Assembly: GCA_947464515.1 (NCBI GenBank)
Contig: CANHXF010000010.1
Location: 1 to 18,384 of the forward strand
Origin: Flavobacteriales bacterium
GTDB lineage: Bacteria > Bacteroidota > Bacteroidia > NS11-12g > UBA955
Reading direction: 5' to 3'
DNA: 18,384 bases
Both the position numbers and the translations under genes were made by a program. The notes below the pieces were generated by a model, which had not been told where the DNA came from, made no database searches, and was given only the letters and a program-made list of their open reading frames with translations. Of this stretch, positions 8,001-14,812 are shown piece by piece; positions within the stretch are counted from its first letter, which is position 1; each line of letters starts with the position of its first letter.

Positions 8001-9795
8001 TCCTACCGAAGATTTTTATCAAGGAGATTATAAATTCCAGTTGTGTGTTGAAGATCAGTTAACCGGTTGTTTAACTTGTGATTCTGTTGACATTAAAATC
8101 ATCGCAGAACCAACGGTAAAAGTGACGTCGCCAAATCCTGTGTGTGTGAATTGGGATACCATGGAGTTGTATGATTTCATTAAAGTAAACGGCAATCAAG
8201 CGCGTGATAACGATGGTTCAAAGTATCAAATCATTGAATATAACTATAACCGTCTAGATCCTAAAGTAACGAGTACATCGCTAATTAAAGGACACAAGTT
8301 TTTACCTTCATTTGGAACAGGTACTTGGTTGATTAAATATGGCAATGCGGCAACGGGATGTTTGAAGGAGGATAGTTTTTATATTTACGTGAACGACACG
8401 CCAAATGCAGTTTTATTGGCCCCTACAACGATTTGCGCAAGCGGTACACCATTAGATTTGAATACACGAATCAATGCAACACAGACCAAGCCTGCCAGCG
8501 CGACGGGTATTTGGACAGGCACGAGTGTTGGCGTCTCAGTGACAGGTACTTCTACATTTAAACCATTCTCTACTGGAACGGCTAATAATATTGAAGGTCC
8601 ACATTCCTTTAGATTTACCTACACCGATAATAATGGATGTTCTGATACTGAAGTATATCAGGTGTTTGTTAGAAATCAGCCAACGATTGGCATTACCACG
8701 AGCAAACCCGCAAGTGCTTGTGAAGGCAGTCCGTTTGCGCTTCAAAGTAGCTCCAAGTATTGCGATACAAAAGTATCTTGGACAATGCAAAAACATCTAG
8801 ACGGATCGTTGAGTGATGGTACTTTTGGTACCGGAAGCACCTCGGAAAATGTCCTTTATGTTCATGGTGCTGTTGATAAGATTCAAAAGGGTGCTTTCTT
8901 GAAAGTGACAACCACTCCAATTGCGGGTGATGTTTGTCCGCCGGCATCGGATAGTATCGAAATTATTTTGCATCAATATCCAGACTTGTCGGTTATTAAT
9001 AACCAATCGGGTTGTATTCCATTGAATACCACATGGACCGTTAATGACAATAGAGGAATTCCAGCCAATCAAATGGCTTATCGTTGGGACTTTGGCAATG
9101 GTGATACTGCCAACGTTCAAAATCCTGCGGATGTCAAATATCCCACCCAAGGAAAGTATAATGTCCGCGTGATTGCTACCAATACTTCGGGTAATTGTAA
9201 AGATACCAGTGCCGCCAACGTAGAGGCTTATCCAATTCCGGTGGCATCGTTCAATACGGATCCAACCAAGACAACGGTTGCATTGCCTAAGTTTAGAATG
9301 TTGAACAGTAGTAGCATCAATTCTAGTGTTTTTGGTGCCAATTTGAATTATGCATGGGATTTTGGTGATCCAACGAAGATGGATGATACGTCTACGTTGA
9401 AAAATGCATTCTACTCTTACGGAAAGGATACAGCAACTTATACAATTACGTTGATTGTGAAGTCAGATAGGGGTTGTGCGGATACTGCTACAAAACTGGT
9501 TTATATCGGTCCGGATATCATTGTATTTATTCCTGACGCCTTTACTCCTGATAACGCGGGTCCAAACAAAAACAACACCTTTGCTCCGGTTGCAATGAAT
9601 TATAGAAATGCAACCATGGTGATATTCAATCGTTGGGGTGAGAAATTGTATGAAACCAACGATTTGTTAAAAGGTTGGGATGGCCGTGCCAACGGAGCTG
9701 ATTGTCAAGATGGGGTCTATATGTATACGCTTAAACTCTACAGCCTCGATGAGAAGAAGTATGAGTATAGCGGATCAATTTCCCTGCTGAGATAA
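5041..9795 (+). CDS. Large secreted PKD/Ig-like multidomain protein with T9SS type B (gliding motility-associated) C-terminal domain
   Basis: This 1584-residue protein is predicted to be exported through Sec and then secreted by the type IX system. The signal peptide ends near LKA|DH at residue 33. The N-terminal module begins DHVMGADMSYVC (34-45), continues YRDC (58-61) and has YNQCCRNAAI (from 155); this set of motifs recurs at the N-terminus of large CHU_C-bearing Bacteroidota proteins and has no known function. Then come a string of Ig/PKD-like domains, including VSLGPDQRIC (from about 635), a classical PKD with WDFGNGD (near 1348) and another with YAWDFGDP (near 1436). The sorting domain starts near residue 1493: FIPDAFTPDNAG, then IFNRWGEKLYE, WDGRANG, DGVYMYTLKL, ending SISLLR. 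Adhesive or matrix roles are usual for such proteins, but the ligand is unknown. The 3' end overlaps the convergent transporter gene by 21 bases. Confidence 0.93.
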   Translation: MVKRLLSILGKYNVKHLLVLLVLFVSSQQTLKADHVMGADMSYVCLGSGKYKLIIKFYRDCRGAAAPPSWSLLYWYAGNNQGMSTSRYSLGMTRTGIRDITPRCSTANSPCSPTNTNYTGDGVEEHTYEASFDISKAPFTGLGIGTTYCDLTFAYNQCCRNAAITTGATWADFWTTATINVCNINKSKNKCNTSPTLSNVPIGYACCNQAYYYNNGAIDTIDYDSLSYSMAAALSGVPNTSVPYTSPYSYQYPVTPYCVPPTSIKCAPNTKTKPPRGFSMDTGTGDLIFTPTKCDEVAVLVLVITEWRRDTNNVWRWVGKTRRDMQIVVKDDCGYNNAPTVEGPYSYKVCEGETIKFKVSSEDETFSPYQKVPDTTTMKWNKGIPGAKFTIAKKTDWPEKRKAYADFEWTPSVGMASDVAYSFTVTVSDEHCPKPSTSIRAFKVKVNPRAFSKRTYTQLKCGRFAMAATVGASFKGVPSFKWSVRDSMGKGEIFYSTKKSDTMTFYRGGKYIIVHTVNNSENCPTIYRDTVIIPDPPQVVMAKADTFACFATTMKLNANVLFGKAPFKYYWTRIVKDTGSKAAWKSETHVSGDTLQVLSIPNINRDSTLRIKITDGDGCIFYDTASIYVKPLPKVSLGPDQRICTYETVTFDGQNADSVKYLWNSGDTTRFVTKNVKGKYIVRVMEKKWKCTMTDTVELFVNDTVKSRAGNDTVICHQKSIELTASHKPAALTGDYTWVDITGAKTLGNNAKYLVTPKNTNAPSGFAQYFYYSLMTKVNQSGHECQQIDTIRVKVNTLPAVKWDPKPLKAQCFVYGDIEVNPFFSKGKEVKTRIWAFENKTPNNVNSKPTTSTAPGPGFARNYVDSLTTGRHLFRTTFLNNTQLQNGNSFQAKIYAAYTDTNGCVNIDSVIQRINGNPMVDIRDSIFCQDLGSIKMDQITLRPKVKIGIRLDWTVMKNGTPGGVDPSKIISNDNPFGTPDWVFRFGDPTEDFYQGDYKFQLCVEDQLTGCLTCDSVDIKIIAEPTVKVTSPNPVCVNWDTMELYDFIKVNGNQARDNDGSKYQIIEYNYNRLDPKVTSTSLIKGHKFLPSFGTGTWLIKYGNAATGCLKEDSFYIYVNDTPNAVLLAPTTICASGTPLDLNTRINATQTKPASATGIWTGTSVGVSVTGTSTFKPFSTGTANNIEGPHSFRFTYTDNNGCSDTEVYQVFVRNQPTIGITTSKPASACEGSPFALQSSSKYCDTKVSWTMQKHLDGSLSDGTFGTGSTSENVLYVHGAVDKIQKGAFLKVTTTPIAGDVCPPASDSIEIILHQYPDLSVINNQSGCIPLNTTWTVNDNRGIPANQMAYRWDFGNGDTANVQNPADVKYPTQGKYNVRVIATNTSGNCKDTSAANVEAYPIPVASFNTDPTKTTVALPKFRMLNSSSINSSVFGANLNYAWDFGDPTKMDDTSTLKNAFYSYGKDTATYTITLIVKSDRGCADTATKLVYIGPDIIVFIPDAFTPDNAGPNKNNTFAPVAMNYRNATMVIFNRWGEKLYETNDLLKGWDGRANGADCQDGVYMYTLKLYSLDEKKYEYSGSISLLR

Positions 9796-11079
9796 TTTCT
9801 CCGATTTGATTTTGTCGGTTGGTAGGAAGTAGAGAATACAGATACCAATGATAAAAAACACCATGAGCAGTAAAATGCTGTTCCTCATGTTTCCTGTTAC
9901 GTTATCAATCATGGCCCAAGCAAATGTGCCCAAAACGATAGCGAGTTTTTCAGTGACTTCGAAGAAGCTAAAATAGGAGGTATTGTCGTGATCGCCCGGA
10001 ATTAGCTTTGCGTAAGTGGCTCTAGATAAACTCTGAATACCGCCCATTACAGTTCCGATTAGACAAGCTAAGGCAAAGAACTGATTGGGTTTCTGGGGTT
10101 CTAATTGGTACGCCAAAATACAACTCAGTGTCCAAATGCTTAAGCTGATAAATAATGCAGGTTTGTTTCCCAGTTTTTTGGCGGCCCATGCAAAGAAGAA
10201 CGCGCCTGCAATTCCAATAAGTTGAATCAATAGGATTGTTTTAAGCATGTCCTCGGATTCCAATTTGAGTTCGTTTTTTCCAAAAAGTGCGGCGACATAA
10301 ATTACGGTTTGAACGCCCATCGTATAGACAAAGAAGGAGCCCAAAAAGATCTTGACGGCTTTCATTTTTTTGACTTCCTGAAATACGTTGCGAATTTCGC
10401 GGTAGCCGTTCCAGATGCTCACTTTCGCTTTTGCTTCTAATTTGCCAGGGAGTTTTAATAAGGGCCAAAACGACCATCCCAGCCACCAGATTCCAACTGT
10501 TGCAAAACCCACTTGAAAAGGCAGAGGGCTTGTTTTTGGCGAAGGCAATCCGAACCAATCGTGCTTAATTAATAACAGCAAATTGAATATCAACATCAAA
10601 ACGGAGCCGATATAACCCATGGTGAATCCACGAGCTGATAATTTATCGAACTTGTCGGGTGTCGCAATTTCAGGTAGGTAGGCATTGTAGAATACCAAAC
10701 TACCGGCAAAACCCAAGGTTGCAATCATGAAACTTATTAGGCCAAACGTGTAATTGTGGCCGTTGAAGAAATACAAGGCACTACATCCCAAACTGCCAAG
10801 GATGACAAAAAATCGCATAAAGGGTTTCTTGGCTCCGGAAGCGTCGCTGATACCAGATAATAGTGGCACTAGCAATACGTTGATTAGGAAAGCAAAACTC
10901 AAACAATAGCTATATAAAGCGGTGTTTTTGAAGTCCATTCCCATTACTTCTATGTGCTTAGGGGTGAAGCTTTCATAGAACGTGGGGAAGATGGCAGACG
11001 ATATGCTGAGTGAGTAAACGCTATTCGCCCAGTCATACATTGTCCAAGCGGTCATTACACCTTTGTTATTCTTTTCCAT
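9775..11079 (-). CDS. UMF1-type major facilitator superfamily transporter
   Basis: A 434-residue membrane protein with about twelve hydrophobic segments spread over its full length. The N-terminal motif DWANSVYSLSI (from residue 16) is typical of the UMF1/Atg22-like MFS family, and the loop after the second helix reads LLSGISDASGAKKPF, the equivalent of the MFS signature between helices 2 and 3. Substrates of bacterial UMF1 proteins are not established; yeast Atg22 exports amino acids from the vacuole, which is a distant guide at best. It follows clpX by 129 bases on the same strand, so it may be read from the clp transcript or from its own promoter; I saw no good promoter match. The last seven codons, including the stop, overlap the end of the large T9SS cargo gene on the other strand. 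Confidence 0.9.
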   Translation of the reverse strand: MEKNNKGVMTAWTMYDWANSVYSLSISSAIFPTFYESFTPKHIEVMGMDFKNTALYSYCLSFAFLINVLLVPLLSGISDASGAKKPFMRFFVILGSLGCSALYFFNGHNYTFGLISFMIATLGFAGSLVFYNAYLPEIATPDKFDKLSARGFTMGYIGSVLMLIFNLLLLIKHDWFGLPSPKTSPLPFQVGFATVGIWWLGWSFWPLLKLPGKLEAKAKVSIWNGYREIRNVFQEVKKMKAVKIFLGSFFVYTMGVQTVIYVAALFGKNELKLESEDMLKTILLIQLIGIAGAFFFAWAAKKLGNKPALFISLSIWTLSCILAYQLEPQKPNQFFALACLIGTVMGGIQSLSRATYAKLIPGDHDNTSYFSFFEVTEKLAIVLGTFAWAMIDNVTGNMRNSILLLMVFFIIGICILYFLPTDKIKSEKLSQQGN

Positions 11080-11208
11080 AAGAGGATTGCAATTTACCCA
11101 AAAATGTGGGATTTTGGATTAACCTTGAGGATGTGCGATAGTGTAGGTGCTTGGAATTTGTTAATGATTCACAAAAGCATCATTATTAGATCACAAGAAG
11201 TTAAGAAA

Positions 11209-12468
11209 TTAGGATGCAAATTTTTGGCTATCAGCCCGATTCCATTTTTCCTCGGCGATGGCTTTGGTAATGATCAATTCTGATTTGCCTTTTTGTGATG
11301 GGGCTTCGAACATGAAATCCTGTAGTATCAATTCGCAAATACCTCTCAATCCTCGGGCGCCCAACTTGTTTTCAAAGGCCATATCGACGATAAAATCAAT
11401 TGCATCGTCTTCTAATGATAATTTGATATTATCCAATGAGAATAGGTGCTGATATTGTTTTAATAGGGCATTTTTGGGGTCAGATAAAATGGATTTCAAT
11501 GCCGGTTTATCTAGCGGTTCAAGGGCTGTTAAAATGGGTAGTCGACCAATCAATTCTGGAATTAATCCAAAAGCTCTCAAATCGGGAGGTGATACCAAAC
11601 TGAGTAGCTTTTTGTCTTGAATTTCGCGATTTAGGCTGCTTTTGAAACCCAATTCTTGCTTTTGAACGCGCCTAGAAATGATTCTCTCGATGCCATCAAA
11701 TGCGCCACCACAAATGAATAGGATGTTGGTGGTATCAACTTTAATATACTTTTGGTCGGGGTGTTTTCTGCCACCTTCTGGAGCGACATTAGAAATCGTA
11801 CCTTCTAAAATCTTAAGTAAACCTTGCTGAACTCCTTCGCCGCTGACATCTCTCGTGATAGAAGCATTGTCGCCTTTGCGACTAATTTTATCCATTTCAT
11901 CGAGATAGATAATGCCACGTTCTGCCAATTCGGGTTTGTAGTTGGCCACTTGAAGTAAACGACTAAGGATACTCTCCACATCATCGCCCACATAACCCGC
12001 TTCGGTTAAAACGGTTGCATCGGCAATACAAAAGGGTACATCAAGGATTTTCGCCAAGGTTTTCGCCAAAAGTGTTTTGCCGGTCCCGGTTTCACCGATC
12101 ATCAGGATGTTGGACTTTTCAATTTCCACATCGTCTGACTTCTTGCTATTTTTTTTGCTATTTAATCGTTTGTAATGATTGTAGACGGCCACACTCAGCG
12201 TGCGCTTTGCCTGGTCTTGTCCAATTACATATTGATCGAGGTGTTCTTTGATTTCGATGGGCGTAGGGAGCTTTTTGCCACCTTTTTCGCCCGATGTACT
12301 ATTGATATCAGTGATAGATTCTGGAGAACCTCCAAGTTCTTTCTCTACGATATTATTCGCTTGTTCGGCGCAATGGTCACAAATATGACCATCTAAACCG
12401 GAAATAAGCATCAACGATTCGCTTTTTTTGCGACCGCAGAAGGAACAATTGGGGTCTTTCGCCTTCAT
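11209..12468 (-). CDS. clpX: ATP-dependent Clp protease ATP-binding subunit ClpX
   Basis: A 419-residue AAA+ unfoldase of normal length that recognises tagged proteins, unfolds them and threads them into ClpP in the cytosol. A C4 zinc-binding domain has Cys8, Cys11, Cys30 and Cys33. Walker A is GETGTGKT (125-132); the second position is Glu where many ClpX have Pro or Ser. The GYVG pore loop is at 158-161, Walker B is IIYLDE (Asp190, Glu191), and GGRKHPDQKY is the RKH loop. FICGGAFDGIE and the sensor-2 GARGLR are also present. At the place of the ClpP-docking IGF loop the sequence reads ELGF, so the tripeptide is LGF. The start lies 6 bases after the clpP stop, showing co-transcription. It is the last gene of the tig-clpP-clpX block. 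Confidence 0.98.
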   Translation of the reverse strand: MKAKDPNCSFCGRKKSESLMLISGLDGHICDHCAEQANNIVEKELGGSPESITDINSTSGEKGGKKLPTPIEIKEHLDQYVIGQDQAKRTLSVAVYNHYKRLNSKKNSKKSDDVEIEKSNILMIGETGTGKTLLAKTLAKILDVPFCIADATVLTEAGYVGDDVESILSRLLQVANYKPELAERGIIYLDEMDKISRKGDNASITRDVSGEGVQQGLLKILEGTISNVAPEGGRKHPDQKYIKVDTTNILFICGGAFDGIERIISRRVQKQELGFKSSLNREIQDKKLLSLVSPPDLRAFGLIPELIGRLPILTALEPLDKPALKSILSDPKNALLKQYQHLFSLDNIKLSLEDDAIDFIVDMAFENKLGARGLRGICELILQDFMFEAPSQKGKSELIITKAIAEEKWNRADSQKFAS

Positions 12469-12474
12469 GCGAGA

Positions 12475-13167
12475 TTATTTAGTGCGACGTCCGAGCACTT
12501 CATCGATCATGCCGTAAGCTTTTGACTCTTCGGCTGTCATCCAATAATCACGATCAGAATCCTTTTCTACTTTATCAAAAGGCTGTCCGGAGTGATTAGA
12601 GATGATATCGTACAATTCTTTCTTCAATTTACTGATTTCTTTATAAGTGATTTCAATATCTGAAGCTTGACCTTGCGCGCCACCCAATGGTTGGTGAATC
12701 ATGATGCGAGAGTGGGGAAGAGCAGTGCGCTTTCCGTGGGCTCCAGCACACATTAGAACAGCACCCATACTTGCCGCCATTCCAGTACAAATGGTAGCAA
12801 CATCAGAACTGATGTACTGCATTGTATCGTAAATCGCTAGGCCTGCATAAACACTTCCACCTGGGCTATTGATATAAATTTGAATGTCGCGGTTTGAATT
12901 CGCACTTTCCAAAAACAACAACTGACCCATAATGATATTGGCAACATCTTCGTAAATGGGAACACCTAAGAAAATGATTCGGTCCATCATCAAACGAGAG
13001 AAAATATCAATGACGCTCGCGTTCATCTGTCGTTCTTCGATGATGTTAGGGGTTAATCCGTAGATACCACCACTCTGAGAAACCAGTTTGGTGTAATTAT
13101 CCATCTTTAGGCTGCTTATTCCCAAGTGCTTGGTCGCGTATTTCTCAAATTCTTTACCGTAGTCCAT
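12475..13167 (-). CDS. clpP: ATP-dependent Clp protease proteolytic subunit ClpP
   Basis: A 230-residue serine peptidase (S14) that forms the two-ring degradation chamber docked by ClpX. The catalytic triad is visible: Ser133 in GMAASMGAVL, His158 in IMIHQPLGG, and Asp207 in DSDRDYWM. INSPGGSVYAGLAIYD (from 99) forms the oxyanion-side strand and helix. The ATG at 13167 is chosen; an in-frame TTG seven codons upstream (13188) is unlikely. About 30 residues precede the conserved core start (GIYGLTPNIIEER), which is longer than usual mature ClpP and may be a processed leader. The gene sits 38 bases after tig and 6 bases before clpX, an arrangement that couples synthesis of protease and unfoldase. 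Confidence 0.97.
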   Translation of the reverse strand: MDYGKEFEKYATKHLGISSLKMDNYTKLVSQSGGIYGLTPNIIEERQMNASVIDIFSRLMMDRIIFLGVPIYEDVANIIMGQLLFLESANSNRDIQIYINSPGGSVYAGLAIYDTMQYISSDVATICTGMAASMGAVLMCAGAHGKRTALPHSRIMIHQPLGGAQGQASDIEITYKEISKLKKELYDIISNHSGQPFDKVEKDSDRDYWMTAEESKAYGMIDEVLGRRTK

Positions 13168-13205
13168 GTTGTTGTGGTTATTTAACAAATCAAATATAGA
13201 AAAGG

Positions 13206-14591
13206 TTATTCACCATGCGCAGATTTGTGCGCATTTACTTGTGTGAAATAATCTTCAACGCTGATTTTCTTTGCTTTGATGGTAATTAATTCTTTTACTG
13301 CATCATAGGCTTTGCGATAAATAACGCGGTCTGCCATCTGCATTACAAATTCGCGTTCTGCAAGTTTCTTGTTGATGCTTTCGTCCAAGAATGCGTCGTT
13401 CATTGGGATATTTAATCCGTACTGTCGGTATAATCCGTGGAAATAAATGCGTGCTTCTTCTCTAATTTCTGCTTCAGTGCTCTTCAAATCTGATTGGGCA
13501 GCAATTTTATCGATTACCAAACGACGTTGCAATGCACTTTTCTCTTCCGCATATTTCTCGTCGATGTTCTCAAAAGTATATTCGTTTTCTTTGGTAGTGA
13601 TTAACCAACGCTTTAAGAATTCATCGGGCAAGTTGATATTGTGCTTCTCCATCAACAAATGACCAATTTGATGGTCTAACCAAAGTTCAGATTCATTGCG
13701 GTAGTAGTTTTCTAAATTCGCTTTGATCTTTTCGCGGTATTCTTCTTCGCTTGAAGGGATTTCTAAGTCGCCAAAAACTTCTTTATAGTATTCCTCGTTG
13801 ATTTCTGCATCGATTCTGCGTTTGATTTCAGTTACGGTGACACTGAAATTGCTGCTAAGGTCGTTCACGCCCTCTTTTGCGATTCCCAATGTATTGGAAA
13901 TAACGGTTTCGTTATTGTTGAGCAATGTTTTGATATCGGCATTGAACTGGTCGCCCACTTTTTTGCCCAAAACAGAATCTTTTACTTTCTTATCTTCGAT
14001 CAAAGACGATACGAAGCTGATGTTTTTATCGGTTAAGCCGCCATCCAAAATACTTCCATCTTCATTCAACTCATTGACATTTGCGTAGATGATATCTTCC
14101 TCTTCTGCTGCTTCGATATCAACCATTTTGCCATGACGCTTTCTAGAGTAATTGATATCGTCTGTAACTTCTTTATCGGTAACGGTAATATCAAATTGCT
14201 CCAAAGTATCCTTTTTAGAAACACTAAGTTCAAATTGAGGCGCCAAACCACAATCAAAAGCAAACGTAAAATCTTCACTACCGTCGATATCAATTTCGCT
14301 TTCTACTTTATTACTTGCGATGGGGTAGCCTAGAATATCCAATTTGTTCTCTTCGATGTAGTTGTTCATCGCGTCGGATGCCATACGCTGAATTTCGTCG
14401 GCTAGAATTCCTTTGCCATACAATTTATGAACCATTCCCATAGGGGCTTTTCCTGGACGGAAACCTTTGATATTGGCGGTTTTCTGAATGCGTTTTACTT
14501 CTTTTTCTACCTTTTCTTGGTAATCTGATTTGCCAAGTGCAATGATGACAGTAAGGTTAAGATCGTCGTGTTTTTCGAGTTGAATATTCAC
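13206..14591 (-). CDS. tig: Trigger factor (ribosome-associated chaperone)
   Basis: A 461-residue trigger factor, which binds the ribosome tunnel exit and shields nascent chains. The N-terminal ribosome-binding domain has the signature GFRPGKAP at residues 43-50. A middle section (about 150-245) occupies the place of the FKBP-type prolyl isomerase domain but is poorly conserved, as is common in this phylum. The C-terminal part (about 255-445) is a helical SurA-like domain: EEYREKIKANLENYY, LMEKHNINLPDEFLKRW and REEARIYFHGLYRQYGL. The start codon is GTG at 14591; no in-frame ATG lies close upstream, and the encoded MNIQLEK matches the conserved family start. It is the first gene of the tig-clpP-clpX block and follows tRNA-Leu with an 84-base gap. 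No separate promoter for tig was found. Confidence 0.96.
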   Translation of the reverse strand: MNIQLEKHDDLNLTVIIALGKSDYQEKVEKEVKRIQKTANIKGFRPGKAPMGMVHKLYGKGILADEIQRMASDAMNNYIEENKLDILGYPIASNKVESEIDIDGSEDFTFAFDCGLAPQFELSVSKKDTLEQFDITVTDKEVTDDINYSRKRHGKMVDIEAAEEEDIIYANVNELNEDGSILDGGLTDKNISFVSSLIEDKKVKDSVLGKKVGDQFNADIKTLLNNNETVISNTLGIAKEGVNDLSSNFSVTVTEIKRRIDAEINEEYYKEVFGDLEIPSSEEEYREKIKANLENYYRNESELWLDHQIGHLLMEKHNINLPDEFLKRWLITTKENEYTFENIDEKYAEEKSALQRRLVIDKIAAQSDLKSTEAEIREEARIYFHGLYRQYGLNIPMNDAFLDESINKKLAEREFVMQMADRVIYRKAYDAVKELITIKAKKISVEDYFTQVNAHKSAHGE

Positions 14592-14634
14592 AATATTGCT
14601 TTTTTTCTATTGGGTGATGTGATAAAATGAAAAT

Positions 14635-14670
14635 CCCCGCCACATTGCCTAATAGCAACAATTGGAGGGG
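14635..14670 (-). terminator. Hairpin between tRNA-Leu and tig, likely terminator
   Basis: On the minus strand an outer CCCC (14670-14667) pairs with GGGG (14638-14635), a CC/GG pair follows, and the inner TTGC pairs with GCAA around a short TATTAG loop. Small bulges interrupt the stem. It is followed by ATTTTCATTTT. It sits directly after the tRNA, where an intrinsic terminator or a tRNA processing boundary is expected. Read-through into tig is possible, since tig has no clear promoter of its own. Confidence 0.5.
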
Positions 14671-14675
14671 AGTAG

Positions 14676-14757
14676 TGCACGCGGAGGGACTCGAACCCAC
14701 ACACCTTACGGCGCCAGATCCTAAGTCTGGTGCGGCTACCAATTACGCCACGCGTGC
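14676..14757 (-). tRNA. tRNA-Leu (anticodon UAG)
   Basis: A class II tRNA of 82 bases. The acceptor arm pairs GCACGCG with CGCGTGC, and the discriminator is A. The D loop contains AATTGGTAG. The anticodon arm is CCAGA-CTTAGGA-TCTGG, giving anticodon TAG, which reads CUN leucine codons. A long variable arm (CGCCGTAAGGTGTG) confirms the Leu/Ser/Tyr class. The T arm is GTGGG-TTCGAGT-CCCTC and has one T-T mismatch at the second pair. The 3' CCA is not encoded (the next bases are CTA), so it must be added by nucleotidyltransferase. Confidence 0.96.
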
Positions 14758-14781
14758 AGAAAGGATCCTAAAAAAGGACTG

Positions 14782-14812
14782 CAAAGGTAATGAAATAATA
14801 GGAATAAAGCAA
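14782..14812 (-). promoter_or_regulatory. Promoter of tRNA-Leu (Bacteroidota type)
   Basis: On the minus strand TTG (14812-14810) is followed by 20 bases and then TACCTTTG (14789-14782), a full match to TAnnTTTG at the expected spacing. Transcription would begin some 15-20 bases before the mature tRNA 5' end at 14757. The TTG abuts the stop codon of the upstream CAP gene. Confidence 0.7.

Noticed and set aside
7432..9150. Several antisense open frames of 60-130 codons inside the large secreted protein gene
   Set aside because: They lie opposite a clearly real gene, have odd amino-acid composition and no recognisable domain; they are frame shadows.
11094..11111. CCCA/TGGG hairpin in the clpX to transporter gap
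   Set aside because: The stem has only four pairs and no proper T-run follows; it is likely chance.
13168..13188. TTG start giving ClpP seven extra residues
   Set aside because: The added residues (Asn-rich) are not a family feature and the ATG at 13167 is a normal start.
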